This document shows, one piece after another, positions 8,267-15,795 of a stretch of DNA of 34,815 nt. The position numbers were made by a program, and so were the translations under genes. This DNA comes from a bacterium (GTDB taxonomy: Bacteria > Electryoneota > B3-LCP). The stretch's first letter is position 1. Each line of letters opens with the position of its first letter. Location: contig JAPKYS010000072.1 of assembly GCA_026394195.1 (NCBI GenBank), positions 1-34,815 on the forward strand. Reading direction: 5' to 3'. The notes beneath the pieces are model-generated. The model was given only the letters and a program-made list of their open reading frames with translations. It made no database searches and was not told the origin of the DNA.

Positions 8267-8329
8267 GTCGAGGTCAGGGGCGACCCCGACTATACGGTGC
8301 ACGTAGGGGCACAGCGTGCTGTGCCCTAT
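8267..8329. repeat. Two palindromes upstream of the FG-GAP gene
   Basis: GTCGAGGTC / GACCCCGAC (8267-8290, one mismatch) and a GTAGGGGC-arm element with core CACAGC / GCTGTG (8303-8329). Apart from these and the promoter at 8506-8533, 8185-8564 is AT-rich sequence without a gene I can support. Confidence 0.75.
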
Positions 8330-8505
8330 AACCGTGGAAGAATCATTTGTCAATATAATTAGTCAAAGACTATAATAATAATATAAACATGAAATCTTTG
8401 AGATGCAAGTAATTTTTTCTGTGGCTTGAAGATTTATTCACATTTTTTAAACAACCCTTGGACGTCTCATCAGGCAGATAACGTCCGGCATCATGAAAAA
8501 AGTTC

Positions 8506-8533
8506 TTGCGAATCGTAGAATTTGGAGTATATT
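8506..8533 (+). promoter_or_regulatory. Likely promoter of the glycosyltransferase gene
   Basis: TTGCGA (8506-8511), 16 bp, TATATT (8528-8533). It lies inside the upstream part of the open frame, so transcription would begin near 8540; this favours the ATG at 8565 over one at 8493. Confidence 0.5.
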
Positions 8534-8564
8534 ATTGAACGATACGTCGACGAGAACACACACC

Positions 8565-10259
8565 ATGTCAAAGCCCAAACTCTCTTTGCTTACCCGAACC
8601 ATCCTGTCCGGACTGGTACTGGCCGCGCTCTGCGCCATAGCCTTCCTTCTACGCCTGCCGATGGTTGCTTACAACCTGCCGATCGCCGCCAACATGGACG
8701 AGCGTTCCTGGCTGGGCGTGCTCTATCACTTAGATACAATCAGCCTGAATCCCGAATTTTTCCACCACCCCACACTGCTCTTCTATTTGATCCATTTTGT
8801 GCGCAAAACCCTGACCTCGTTCGATCATACGCTTTTCGTCGGCAGGCTGATTAACCTGCTCCTGTCCATCGGCATGGCGTTGGCGGCTTTTCGGCTTTCA
8901 GTCTATCTGTTAAAGTCCAGACCGGCGGCGCTGCTGACCGCCGCGCTGACCCTCTTCAGCCCCATCCTGATCATGAATTCCGGCTACGTCACTACGGATA
9001 TTCTGGCCGGGCTGTTAACGCTGATCGGGCTGATTTATTTCATTCGCTTCTTTGATGAAGGAGGCTCTGAATGGTGGTGGATCGCCGTTATCGCGGCAGG
9101 ATTGGCGATTTCGACCAAATACAGCGCCGTACTGCTGATTTTGACGTACCTGCTGATGGAGTTTCTCCGTAAGTCTGATTCCAACCTGCTTCCGAGCGGA
9201 GAAACCGGCATCTTGCAGAAGCGCATGGAACCTCGGATTGTCCCCTGGATGGCGCTGGCAGCGGGCTCCCTCCTGGCAATAGCATATCTGCTCTTTCCTC
9301 TCAAAGACCTCCTGAACCTGATTTCCAGCGTTCAATCGATCAATTCAAGCATCGACGCCGAAGACCTCCGGTTTCTGCAATCTCTGCGGAATAAGCTTTT
9401 TTTCGCCGGGGTCTTCATATTGGCGCTTTCGGCTGCGACGTTTCGATGGCGGTCATTCCGTTCCCGCTTCGCTGGAATCCGCCCGTACTTGGCCTGCCTG
9501 ATCGCTCTGGTGGTCTTTCTTTTAGGTTCACCCGGTGTGATCTTGAGTTGGAAGATCTTCCTGCTCCAGTTCGGCTTCGAAATGAAAGCCAACGCTCTGC
9601 CGGGAACCCAGCAGTGGCTGGTCTATTTTTACGACTATTACGCCTGGGAAAGCCTGATTGCCTTCGGCTTCTGCCTGGTGGGAGTGTGGCTGGCTATGAG
9701 CCGTAAAAAATCCGTGGGGATGCTGCTGCTCTACGCTCTCATCGTCTATCTGGTGATTGGATCCGCCACCCGGAGCTTCGACCGCTACCTGACGCCGTTG
9801 CTGCCCATCATCTTCATTTTCGCCGGCTATGGCATCACGGAAGTCGTTACCTATCTTCGGCAGAAAAATCGAGTGCTGAGTCTCTTAACCTTGCTGCTGA
9901 TCCTCGGCGGCATCAGCCTCGAAATTGCTCCCACCATCCGTAGCTACTTGTCCACCGCTGAACTGCACGACGAAGCCTACCGCAGCTACCAGAAGACGCT
10001 GGTCTTAAAACCAGTTCAGGTCTACTTTTCCGGCTGGGTCCCGGATGTGGAATTGAAGATGATCGATCTTGTGGTCGAAGAGATCCCCAAGGCGGATCTG
10101 GCGGACAGCAGCAGCGCCTTCTTCCGGACTTTCAACGACCGCGCCATCCTGATTACAGACAGCGCCAGTCACAGCATCGTCGCTGAGTCAGGTCAGCGCG
10201 GCCTGAACCTGATCTGGCAGACCGATGAAGGCTTCGGGCAGTATATCTACGCGAAATAG
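8565..10259 (+). CDS. GT-C fold membrane glycosyltransferase (PMT/ArnT-like)
   Basis: About 564 residues with ten or more hydrophobic helices. The first periplasmic loop after helix 1 carries NMDE, the position of the catalytic acidic pair in GT-C enzymes. HHPTLLFYLIHF follows, like the HPPL segment of the dolichyl-phosphate-mannose/ArnT superfamily. A soluble tail follows the last helices (VYFSGWVPDVELKMIDL onward). Enzymes of this kind move a sugar from a lipid-phosphate donor onto protein or lipid outside the inner membrane. Donor and acceptor cannot be read. The start is chosen by the promoter at 8506-8533. The stop codon TAG belongs to a perfect palindrome (10257-10280). It converges on the holin-like gene. 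Confidence 0.8.
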   Translation: MSKPKLSLLTRTILSGLVLAALCAIAFLLRLPMVAYNLPIAANMDERSWLGVLYHLDTISLNPEFFHHPTLLFYLIHFVRKTLTSFDHTLFVGRLINLLLSIGMALAAFRLSVYLLKSRPAALLTAALTLFSPILIMNSGYVTTDILAGLLTLIGLIYFIRFFDEGGSEWWWIAVIAAGLAISTKYSAVLLILTYLLMEFLRKSDSNLLPSGETGILQKRMEPRIVPWMALAAGSLLAIAYLLFPLKDLLNLISSVQSINSSIDAEDLRFLQSLRNKLFFAGVFILALSAATFRWRSFRSRFAGIRPYLACLIALVVFLLGSPGVILSWKIFLLQFGFEMKANALPGTQQWLVYFYDYYAWESLIAFGFCLVGVWLAMSRKKSVGMLLLYALIVYLVIGSATRSFDRYLTPLLPIIFIFAGYGITEVVTYLRQKNRVLSLLTLLLILGGISLEIAPTIRSYLSTAELHDEAYRSYQKTLVLKPVQVYFSGWVPDVELKMIDLVVEEIPKADLADSSSAFFRTFNDRAILITDSASHSIVAESGQRGLNLIWQTDEGFGQYIYAK

Positions 10260-10280
10260 GGCACGGTGCACCGTGCCCTA
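10257..10280. terminator. Perfect 24-bp palindrome containing the stop codon
   Basis: TAGGGCACGGTG followed by its exact reverse complement. The first three bases are the stop of the glycosyltransferase gene. The core CACGGTGCACCGTG is a variant of the GTAGGGGC-arm family. It lies between two converging genes and could terminate both. Confidence 0.7.
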
Positions 10281-10290
10281 TTCTCGCATC

Positions 10291-10791
10291 TTATTTGGAT
10301 AATCCTGCTATCTTCTCTACGCCGCGCGACGTGAACCAGAATGCCACTGTCCACTTGGTCAGTTCGACCACCTCCGATGGGACAGTGAGCAATTGATCTG
10401 CCGCCATCCCACCGAACAACTGTTCGCCGTAACGTATCAGGACGCCCAGGATGAATAGACCGACCATCGCCAGTGAGATCAGCGGTCGGGTGACGTTGCG
10501 CCAGAAACGGGAACCGGCGCTGACTTCCGCTGCAGATCCGTAGTAAGCCAGGTCAAATTGCCGGCGCGACGATTCATCTGCCAGCAGCGCTTTCTGGAAC
10601 TCTTCGTCGGTGGAAGCGATGCGTCCCGCTTCCTGCAGCACGGCGTCGATCTGTTTTTCATCGATGCCTACGCCTTTGGCTGCCTTCTTCAACAGCAGCG
10701 CTCCAGCGCCTTCCACGATCAGCTTGACCAGATTGAATCCGGGGAGCAGATCGCCGGCTGCATTGAGTAGGTCTTTTGCTTTGAAAGACAT
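10291..10791 (-). CDS. 3TM phage holin-like membrane protein
   Basis: 166 residues. The N-terminal half is soluble and helical (AKDLLNAAGDLLPG ... STDEEFQKALLADES). The C-terminal half has a conserved-looking SRFWRNVTRPLISLAMVGLFIL helix and a second hydrophobic segment ending VELTKWTVAFWFTSRGVEK. Layout and the WRNVTRP motif fit the holin_3TMs family of phage and gene transfer agents, which permeabilise the inner membrane to release an endolysin. It lies downstream of a C39-like peptidase gene on the same strand, 247 bp away. No capsid, tail, integrase or portal gene is nearby. Family assignment is by recall of pattern. Confidence 0.7.
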   Translation of the reverse strand: MSFKAKDLLNAAGDLLPGFNLVKLIVEGAGALLLKKAAKGVGIDEKQIDAVLQEAGRIASTDEEFQKALLADESSRRQFDLAYYGSAAEVSAGSRFWRNVTRPLISLAMVGLFILGVLIRYGEQLFGGMAADQLLTVPSEVVELTKWTVAFWFTSRGVEKIAGLSK

Positions 10792-10807
10792 GGTTGACTC
10801 CTCTGAG

Positions 10808-10903
10808 AGTTAAAGGTTGAATGTTGGAAAGTTAAAGGTTGGGGAGGGGTTAACGAAATGAGGGTAGGATAGACATTCCTGTCTGTCCGTTGGTGTGGCG
10901 GAG
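10808..10903. repeat. Long direct repeat, copy A (leader of holin-like gene)
   Basis: About 95 bp: GTTAAAG/GTTGAAT heptads, then GGGGAGGGG, then GAGGGTAGGATAGACATTCC and TGTGGCGGAGG. It matches copy B at 11838-11935 at most positions. Each copy lies right upstream of one of the two minus-strand lysis-type genes. Confidence 0.8.
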
Positions 10904-10919
10904 GGACATGCGGACGGAG

Positions 10920-10989
10920 GGACACGCTCCGTCGTGTCCAAATTTACGCGTTGCGTCAGGTCTTGCCCCAAAGGGGTGTGACCTGACGC
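10920..10989. repeat. Two palindromes: GGACACG and GCGTCAGGTC types
   Basis: GGACACG / CGTGTCC (10920-10939) and GCGTCAGGTC / GACCTGACGC (10953-10989) with an inner CCCC / GGGG pair. The pair recurs in the same order at 29432-29501. The second family also occurs at 14802-14844 and 18434-18476. Confidence 0.85.
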
Positions 10990-11001
10990 TGTTTCGCTGG
11001 G

Positions 11002-11025
11002 GCGGCATGAACCACTCCATGCCGC
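11002..11025. repeat. GCGGCATG hairpin after the peptidase gene
   Basis: GCGGCATG / CATGCCGC, 8-bp stem and 8-base loop, 13 bp beyond the peptidase stop on the minus strand. It could act as its 3' hairpin. No T-run follows. Confidence 0.6.
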
Positions 11026-11038
11026 AATGAATGAGGTT

Positions 11039-11818
11039 TCATCGACCGCAGTACAACAAGTACTGCGCTTGCAGCAAATCGAACGGATATTCGACGCCTT
11101 CCCCGCAGCGCGCCCTGTCTCCACAGCCATTGTAGGCTTCCCAGCGGCTGAGATTGGCGCTTTTGCGCCCGTAAGGGTCGTGAGCGATGATCCAGGGCGT
11201 GCCCTCGCGTTCGAATGCTCCGATGCCTAATATGACGTGGCGCATCTTCCCCGATGCGATCACCACCGGGCTGCCCGCTTCCAGCGCCTGTCGGTATTCT
11301 CCGTACCCTCCGCCGATAGTGAGTTTTGGTGTAACCTTACCGCCGTTAATACCGCACAGCAGACGTAACACCACCTGCAGGTAAGCTCCCCGAGCCGTGA
11401 TCATGCTGTTACGCGCCGTCGTCGGGTGCCTCCCATCCCAGATCTGCTCCCCCTTCCCCCAGAAATCCATCATATAGACGTAGATCCAGGTCGGAGATAG
11501 CGGTTGGTCCCGCAGGAAAGCCGACAGCGGTTTACCGTCGGGATGGGCTTCCGGTTTGGCGGAAAGCCCGAAGTAAGCGGCTAACATCGCCAGCGATGTG
11601 ACGTTGCACGATCCCGGGCGGATACACCCCTTTTCTTTCGGACCCGGACACCCTTCAGCTTCCCTCCCGAAGTGTCCGCCGTTGGGGAGTTCGTTCATCC
11701 AGCAGCCGTCAGGAGTGCTGTCGCGGCGATCTGGGTCAGTCGCCCAGTATTTACCGCCGGTGTGAGGATTATCCGTCTGGCTGAGATACGGTACATTGGA
11801 AATGAGGATTTTGGACAT
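11039..11818 (-). CDS. C39-like cysteine peptidase (possible endolysin-type enzyme)
   Basis: 259 residues with no signal peptide. It opens ILISNVPYLSQTDNP, as in peptidase C39_2 family proteins. PGSCNVTSLAML supplies the likely catalytic C71, MRHVILGIG supplies H194, and IIAHDPYG supplies D214, in the expected Cys-His-Asp order. Cysteines C39, C57, C65, C155, C232 and C238 may form disulfides. Relatives cleave peptides, sometimes cell-wall cross-links. The downstream holin-like gene suggests a lysis role: a cytosolic enzyme released through a holin would need no signal sequence. Usual phage order is holin first, so the arrangement is unusual. The C-terminal codons contain a CGCAGTAC / GTACTGCG inverted repeat. 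Confidence 0.72.
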   Translation of the reverse strand: MSKILISNVPYLSQTDNPHTGGKYWATDPDRRDSTPDGCWMNELPNGGHFGREAEGCPGPKEKGCIRPGSCNVTSLAMLAAYFGLSAKPEAHPDGKPLSAFLRDQPLSPTWIYVYMMDFWGKGEQIWDGRHPTTARNSMITARGAYLQVVLRLLCGINGGKVTPKLTIGGGYGEYRQALEAGSPVVIASGKMRHVILGIGAFEREGTPWIIAHDPYGRKSANLSRWEAYNGCGDRARCGEGVEYPFDLLQAQYLLYCGR

Positions 11819-11837
11819 AGTGAGGCCTTGTTGGGGG

Positions 11838-11935
11838 AGTTAAATGTTAAAAGTTGAAAGTTGGGGAGGAGGGGAGGGGGTCAAGGAGATGAGGGTAGGA
11901 TAGACATTCCTGTCTGTTCGCTGGAGTGGCGGAGG
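11838..11935. repeat. Long direct repeat, copy B (leader of peptidase gene)
   Basis: Heptads gttaaat, gttaaaa, gttgaaa, gttgggg, then GAGGGTAGGATAGACATTCC and GTGGCGGAGG. Partner of 10808-10903. The distance between copies is about 1.03 kb. Confidence 0.8.
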
Positions 11936-11943
11936 ATGGGTGG

Positions 11944-11965
11944 CCTGGTCAACTGGTTGACCAGG
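11944..11965. repeat. Perfect palindrome CCTGGTCAAC / GTTGACCAGG
   Basis: A 10-bp stem with a 2-base TG loop. It follows direct repeat B. From here to 12093 the sequence is AT-rich, with no gene I can support. Confidence 0.75.
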
Positions 11966-12097
11966 TCTATTATCGTGAAAAATATATTAATTTTCGCTTG
12001 CACTCGAACCAAAGATATTTTAATTTGCAAAAAAGTGTTGTGCGGCTATTATTCAAGACCAAAGATATTTATATGAATTTTACCAAAGGACTTAATG

Positions 12098-12230
12098 AGA
12101 GAGTGTTGAAAAACAATAAAAATAGAAGTCATTGCGAGCGTAGCGAAGCAATCTCGTAGCTTGGTTCTACCGGATTGCTTCGGGACTTCGTCCCTCGCAA
12201 TGACGCGAAAAGTATTTTTCAACGCTCTCT
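12098..12230. mobile_element. MITE-like element with terminal inverted repeats and AATG duplication
   Basis: 133 bp bounded by AGAGAGTGTTGAAAAA and TTTTTCAACGCTCTCT (15 of 16 positions pair). AATG flanks it directly on both sides (12094-12097 and 12231-12234), as expected of a target duplication. Inside, a second inverted repeat GTCATTGCGAG / CTCGCAATGAC (12128-12138, 12194-12204) and CGAAGCAATC / GATTGCTTCG complete a nested hairpin. It has no coding capacity. It sits 34 bp before the gene at 12265, in its leader. Confidence 0.8.
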
Positions 12231-12264
12231 AATGAACTCATAAATAGCTAAGGAGAATTTAATC

Positions 12265-14067
12265 ATGAAACGGATTTTTCTTCTCTGCATTGGCTTCCTC
12301 GCACTGATTGCATTCACCGCACTAGTAAATGCTAAAGATTACTCACCGGTCGTCAAGCGCTACCAACCACTTTCTAACGATGACTACAATATTGCTCATT
12401 TCAATCGAGTGCACCGCGAAGGCAATGTGGAAATGAATTTCACGAATTGGGGAATCTACGGGAATGGTGGATTCTTCAGTATGGAAGATCCCGAATATCC
12501 CGGGACGCAGGCACCGCAATGTGAATTTCCCGCCAATTCCGATGTTCAATACCTCTTTTTGGGGGGACTCTGGATTGGGGCATTAATACAGGAGGGCGCT
12601 TTTGAATACCCGAGGGTTTCCTGCGGTTTCGAGGGCTGGACTGGACCGGGCAATAATAGCTGGGAACTCGAACCCGGCGAAATCGGTGGCACACCTGTAG
12701 AGGAACATGGCATCCTGGAACGATCTAATGTCCCCGGCGACACGAATTACCTTGGACAGCCGATTTTTTCGCCATCCGCGGTAGCTCCTCAGGAATTTAT
12801 TGCTGTGTACACGGATACATTGACAGATTCTAATTGGGTTGGTCGTGACATCGTGGATGGTCCGCATCATCCACTTGGCTTGAAAATAACGCAAAAGAGC
12901 CAGGTGTGGAACACACCAGAGTATGATGACTTCATTATTCTCGATTATAAAATCAAGAATATCGGTAATCAATTCCTTAAGAATATATACCTGGGACTGT
13001 ACATGGATGCAGATGTAGGCAGAGTGGATGAAAATCTCCGGCACGAAGATGATGTGACTGGATTTAGAGAAATTTCAGCATTTGATACTCTGAACGTCGC
13101 CTATATTGCGGATAATGACGGCAGACCGCACGATGTACAATCTGGAAATAGTTTCACCTGCCCGGGGGTTTCTGGAGTAATGCTGCTTAATGCGGGTCAC
13201 CCAGTATATACCAGCTACAATTGGTGGGTACCTAATGGGTACGCTCCTATGGATTATGGTCCGTCCTGGCAGGATGATCAATCACAAGGGAATTGGACTG
13301 CGATTTATGGCACTCCAAACGGAGATGAGAGGAAGTATTTCATCATGTCCAACCGCGAGTTCGATTTCGATCAATGGTTCGTGGCGGATTTAGATTATAT
13401 TTCATCTCATCCACAACAGTGGCATAATCCATTTGGGGGTGAAGTATATACTCATTATTGGAAAACACCGGATCCACTATATCCCTATGATCTTGCCAAC
13501 GGTTTTGATGCGCGCTATCTTCTCTCTTGGGGACCGTTAGGAATCTTTGACCATTGGGATTTTAACGGCGACCCAATCTATCGCTTGAATCCAGGTGAGG
13601 AGTTTTCGATTGTAGTCGCTTATGTTTGTGGCGCTGATTTCCATGATCCATCGAACCCACAAGGTGATCTCACCGGAAATAATCCGTTAGATCCGACCTT
13701 ATATGATTACGCTGGACTGATTTGGACCTGCGAGAGAGCACAGGAAAAATATGAGAGTATACTTGGGATTAAAGACGAACTTATTCCCAATGATCGAATC
13801 CCAACATCCTTCCGACTCCACCAGAACTACCCCAATCCGTTTAATGCGCGGACTGTGTTTGAGTTCGAGTTACCGCAGAGGGCAGAGGTGAAATTGTATC
13901 TCTACGATATTCAGGGGAGAAAAGTTGCTACCCTGGCAGAGGGCATCTTTCAACCCGGGCGGTATAAACAGACTTTCTCAGGAGAACAATTAGCTTCAGG
14001 TGTGTACTTCGTGAGCCTTTCTACCGGAAATTACGAAGCGATTCGGAAGGTAGTACTACTCAAATAA
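12265..14067 (+). CDS. Large secreted T9SS surface protein of unknown function
   Basis: 600 residues. The signal peptide is MKRIFLLCIGFLALIAFTALVNA. The body is rich in Gly, Asn, Tyr and Trp (QYLFLGGLWIGALIQEG, DFIILDYKIKNIGNQFLKNIYLGLYMDADVG). It looks like beta-rich modules seen in long FCB secreted proteins, but I cannot name the family. The C-terminal sorting domain runs from LHQNYPNPFNARTVFEFELP to RKVVLLK. The loop after DIQGRKV reads ATLAEGIFQPGRY: this is the uninterrupted form of the loop that carries palindromes in three other genes. The start has AAGGAG 9 nt upstream. GC content is visibly lower than in neighbouring genes, and the MITE-like element is directly upstream. Confidence 0.85.
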   Translation: MKRIFLLCIGFLALIAFTALVNAKDYSPVVKRYQPLSNDDYNIAHFNRVHREGNVEMNFTNWGIYGNGGFFSMEDPEYPGTQAPQCEFPANSDVQYLFLGGLWIGALIQEGAFEYPRVSCGFEGWTGPGNNSWELEPGEIGGTPVEEHGILERSNVPGDTNYLGQPIFSPSAVAPQEFIAVYTDTLTDSNWVGRDIVDGPHHPLGLKITQKSQVWNTPEYDDFIILDYKIKNIGNQFLKNIYLGLYMDADVGRVDENLRHEDDVTGFREISAFDTLNVAYIADNDGRPHDVQSGNSFTCPGVSGVMLLNAGHPVYTSYNWWVPNGYAPMDYGPSWQDDQSQGNWTAIYGTPNGDERKYFIMSNREFDFDQWFVADLDYISSHPQQWHNPFGGEVYTHYWKTPDPLYPYDLANGFDARYLLSWGPLGIFDHWDFNGDPIYRLNPGEEFSIVVAYVCGADFHDPSNPQGDLTGNNPLDPTLYDYAGLIWTCERAQEKYESILGIKDELIPNDRIPTSFRLHQNYPNPFNARTVFEFELPQRAEVKLYLYDIQGRKVATLAEGIFQPGRYKQTFSGEQLASGVYFVSLSTGNYEAIRKVVLLK

Positions 14068-14099
14068 TAAGTTCGCTCTGCTGGACAATCGTAAGGGTG

Positions 14100-14120
14100 C
14101 CCCACAGTTCTGCTGTGGGG
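14100..14120. repeat. CCCCACAG hairpin
   Basis: CCCCACAG / CTGTGGGG with loop TTCTG, about 30 bp after the stop at 14067. A decayed relative lies at 14645-14665. It may end the upstream transcript. Confidence 0.65.
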
Positions 14121-14249
14121 TACTCGTGTAAAAGATCCGATCTGGATTCCGGACAAGCCGAAACGACCAGATGCTCGATTCAGACTTAAAAATAAGATTA
14201 ATGAGTACATAAAATCAAGCCTCACAAAGCAATAATTCAGAGGTGCAAA

Positions 14250-14636
14250 ATGAAATCGGCAAAAATTAATTTCAGGGAAATGATTCAAGATTCGCAGGAC
14301 TATGGAAGTAATGAGGAGCATATGATATCACGGGTTTTTTTCGATCTTGAAGTTGAGGGAAGAATTCAACGAGGTTTGTATGCAGATGTTAAACAACCCT
14401 TTGGGAGTAAGTTTGAAGAATATCCCTTAGAAGTTTATACTCAGCCTGAATATAGAAAACTGATGAATTATTCTGCATTCCGCGATGCTGTAGAAAAGTA
14501 TTATCGGAGACTAATTGGAGCCACTGGTAGAGGAATAAGGATTGAAGGTGGTTCAAATATTCGAATGCGAAATAATAGATTCATACAACCTCAAATTATT
14601 GAGTTTGAAATTGATGATGGAGAGGCTGGTTGGTAG
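14250..14636 (+). CDS. Unknown small cytosolic protein
   Basis: 128 residues, AT-rich like the preceding gene, with GAGGTG close before the ATG. Features that can be seen: an acidic start (IQDSQDYGSNEEHM), a strand pair (RVFFDLEVEGRIQRGLYADVKQP), a helical stretch (YRKLMNYSAFRDAVEKYYRRLIG) and an acidic C-terminus (QIIEFEIDDGEAGW). There is no signal peptide, membrane helix or known motif. Repeats flank it on both sides, including 'ATTCCGGA'-type repeats at about 14150 and 14685-14750. I do not recognise the family and infer no function. Confidence 0.65.
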   Translation: MKSAKINFREMIQDSQDYGSNEEHMISRVFFDLEVEGRIQRGLYADVKQPFGSKFEEYPLEVYTQPEYRKLMNYSAFRDAVEKYYRRLIGATGRGIRIEGGSNIRMRNNRFIQPQIIEFEIDDGEAGW

Positions 14637-14763
14637 CCAGGCTGCCCCCCACCTCTGCTGTGGGTTCCTTTCTGTAGGAAACTTCTGGATTCCGGCCTGC
14701 CCCTTGGGGGATCACGCCCTGCGGGCTGTCCGGAATGACACGCTTTCTTATCAGCGAAATCAG

Positions 14764-14844
14764 CTAAATCTGCGGAAATCTGCGATTCAGACAGGTAAAT
14801 AGCGTCAGGTCACACGTCAACTGTGTTGCCGCAAGACCTGACGC
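14764..14844. repeat. AATCTGCG tandem units and GCGTCAGGTC palindrome
   Basis: Two units of an AAATCTG(CG) repeat ending CGATTCAG (14764-14790) are followed by GCGTCAGGTC / GACCTGACGC (14802-14844). The first resembles the 9-bp AATCCGTG repeats at 15703 and 18608. Confidence 0.7.
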
Positions 14845-14864
14845 AACGCATTAATTCTGGATTC

Positions 14865-14926
14865 CGACTTCCTGTCTTCATTCCTAATTCCTCATTTGTA
14901 ATTCGTAATTCTCTTGCGCAGCAAGA
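14865..14926. repeat. Heptad array plus TCTTGC hairpin overlapping the thiE 3' end
   Basis: CCTGTCTTC leader, five 7-bp units (attccta, attcctc, atttgta, attcgta, attctct), then TCTTGC / GCAAGA (14912-14926). The same 60-bp layout is at 15796-15851, after thiS. Here the hairpin and last two units lie inside the thiE reading frame and encode its final residues (VLLRKRITNYK). Confidence 0.85.
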
Positions 14927-15644
14927 CCACCGCTTCCCCCACATCCTCTGAGCCCACAACCGCAGACACCACCGCAATCCTCCGCGCCCCGGCGCGCAAT
15001 ACCTCGTCGATGTTGGACAAATTGATTCCCCCCATGACCGTGATGGGGAAATCGACCAATTGAGGTGCAGTCGATTCCCCGTAGTCGACTGCGGCGTCCT
15101 CGCCGTCAAGTGCGGGGACTTGACGGCACTCTTCATTTTTCATTTTGAAAAATTCAGAAACCGCTTCTCTCACCTCCAGATACAACTCCACCCCCACCGG
15201 ACCGGCTAAATGCTCCTTGGTCTGCGTGGCGAAGATCGGTCCGACGTTAATGTAGTCCGCGCCCTGTTCCACCGCCCGCAGCGCTTCTACGACGCTGTGC
15301 GTAGACGCGCCGATGATCTTATCCGGTCCCAGCAGCTTGCGCGCTTCGGGAATGGGAAAATCGTCCTGCCCTAAGTGCACTCCGTCGGCTCCGACTGCGA
15401 GGCAGACGTCCACCCTATCATTGATGATCAAGGTCATCCCGGATTCAAGAGTGCGCTGCCGGAAATGATATGCCATCTGCAGGAATTCGCCGTCGGGCAG
15501 CTCTTTATCCCTGAGCTGCACCGCCCGCGCTCCACCGGCAATCAATCCTTCCAGCACCTCGAGGTTGCTGCGCCCGCGGGAAAGGTTTCGGCAGGTGACG
15601 GGGTAGAGATCTAAATTCAGCAGGTCGGTTTTGGATCGTGGCAT
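14892..15644 (-). CDS. thiE: Thiamine-phosphate synthase with repeat-derived insertion
   Basis: 250 residues; typical ThiE is about 210. The enzyme joins the thiazole phosphate and HMP-pyrophosphate halves of thiamin. Family motifs are intact: ARAVQLRDKELP, LIINDRVDVCLAVGADGVHLGQDD, ADYINVGPIFATQTKEH, ITVMGGINLSNIDEVL and RRIAVVSAVVG. Between VSEFF and DFPITVMGG lies an extra segment of about 30 residues (MKNEECRQVPALDGE ... STAPQL). It is encoded by two palindromes and a cattttt run (15060-15150). The last residues are translated from another repeat. The start is ATG 15644; an upstream TTG in frame lies inside a GTCGGGGTC palindrome and is rejected. Last gene of thiG-thiH-thiS-thiE. Activity is likely, because the insertion falls at a loop before the strand carrying GGI, but unproven. 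Confidence 0.92.
   Translation of the reverse strand: MPRSKTDLLNLDLYPVTCRNLSRGRSNLEVLEGLIAGGARAVQLRDKELPDGEFLQMAYHFRQRTLESGMTLIINDRVDVCLAVGADGVHLGQDDFPIPEARKLLGPDKIIGASTHSVVEALRAVEQGADYINVGPIFATQTKEHLAGPVGVELYLEVREAVSEFFKMKNEECRQVPALDGEDAAVDYGESTAPQLVDFPITVMGGINLSNIDEVLRAGARRIAVVSAVVGSEDVGEAVVLLRKRITNYK
15060..15150. repeat. Palindrome pair inserted in thiE
   Basis: GCAGTCGA / TCGACTGC (15067-15092, 10-base loop), CCGTCAAGT / ACTTGACGG (15103-15126, 6-base loop) and an AT-rich cattttt-cattttg run (about 15133-15150). Its length preserves the frame. I see no second copy of these palindromes in the window. Confidence 0.75.
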
Positions 15645-15666
15645 GGCGTTATAAACGTAATGGTGC

Positions 15667-15728
15667 GTCGGGGTCAGGGGCAACCCCGACTACGAGTATC
15701 CTTTTAATCCGTGAAATTCGTGGTTCAG
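15667..15728. repeat. GTCGGGGTC palindrome and AATCCGTG 9-bp repeats between thiS and thiE
   Basis: GTCGGGGTC / AACCCCGAC (15667-15690), then units tttaatccg, tgaaattcg and tggttcag (15703-15728). The 9-bp units recur at 18608-18642. An 'ATTCCGG...CCGGAATGAC' repeat follows at about 15748-15783. Confidence 0.75.
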
Positions 15729-15795
15729 AACTTTCATCGGTCGTCAGATTCCGGACCCCAAAGGGGCAGGCTAAGCCGGAATGACGATCTCTTCT

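Noticed and set aside
15645..15683. Upstream TTG start for thiE
   Set aside because: It lies within the GTCGGGGTC palindrome, and the extra residues do not match ThiE; ATG 15644 is better.
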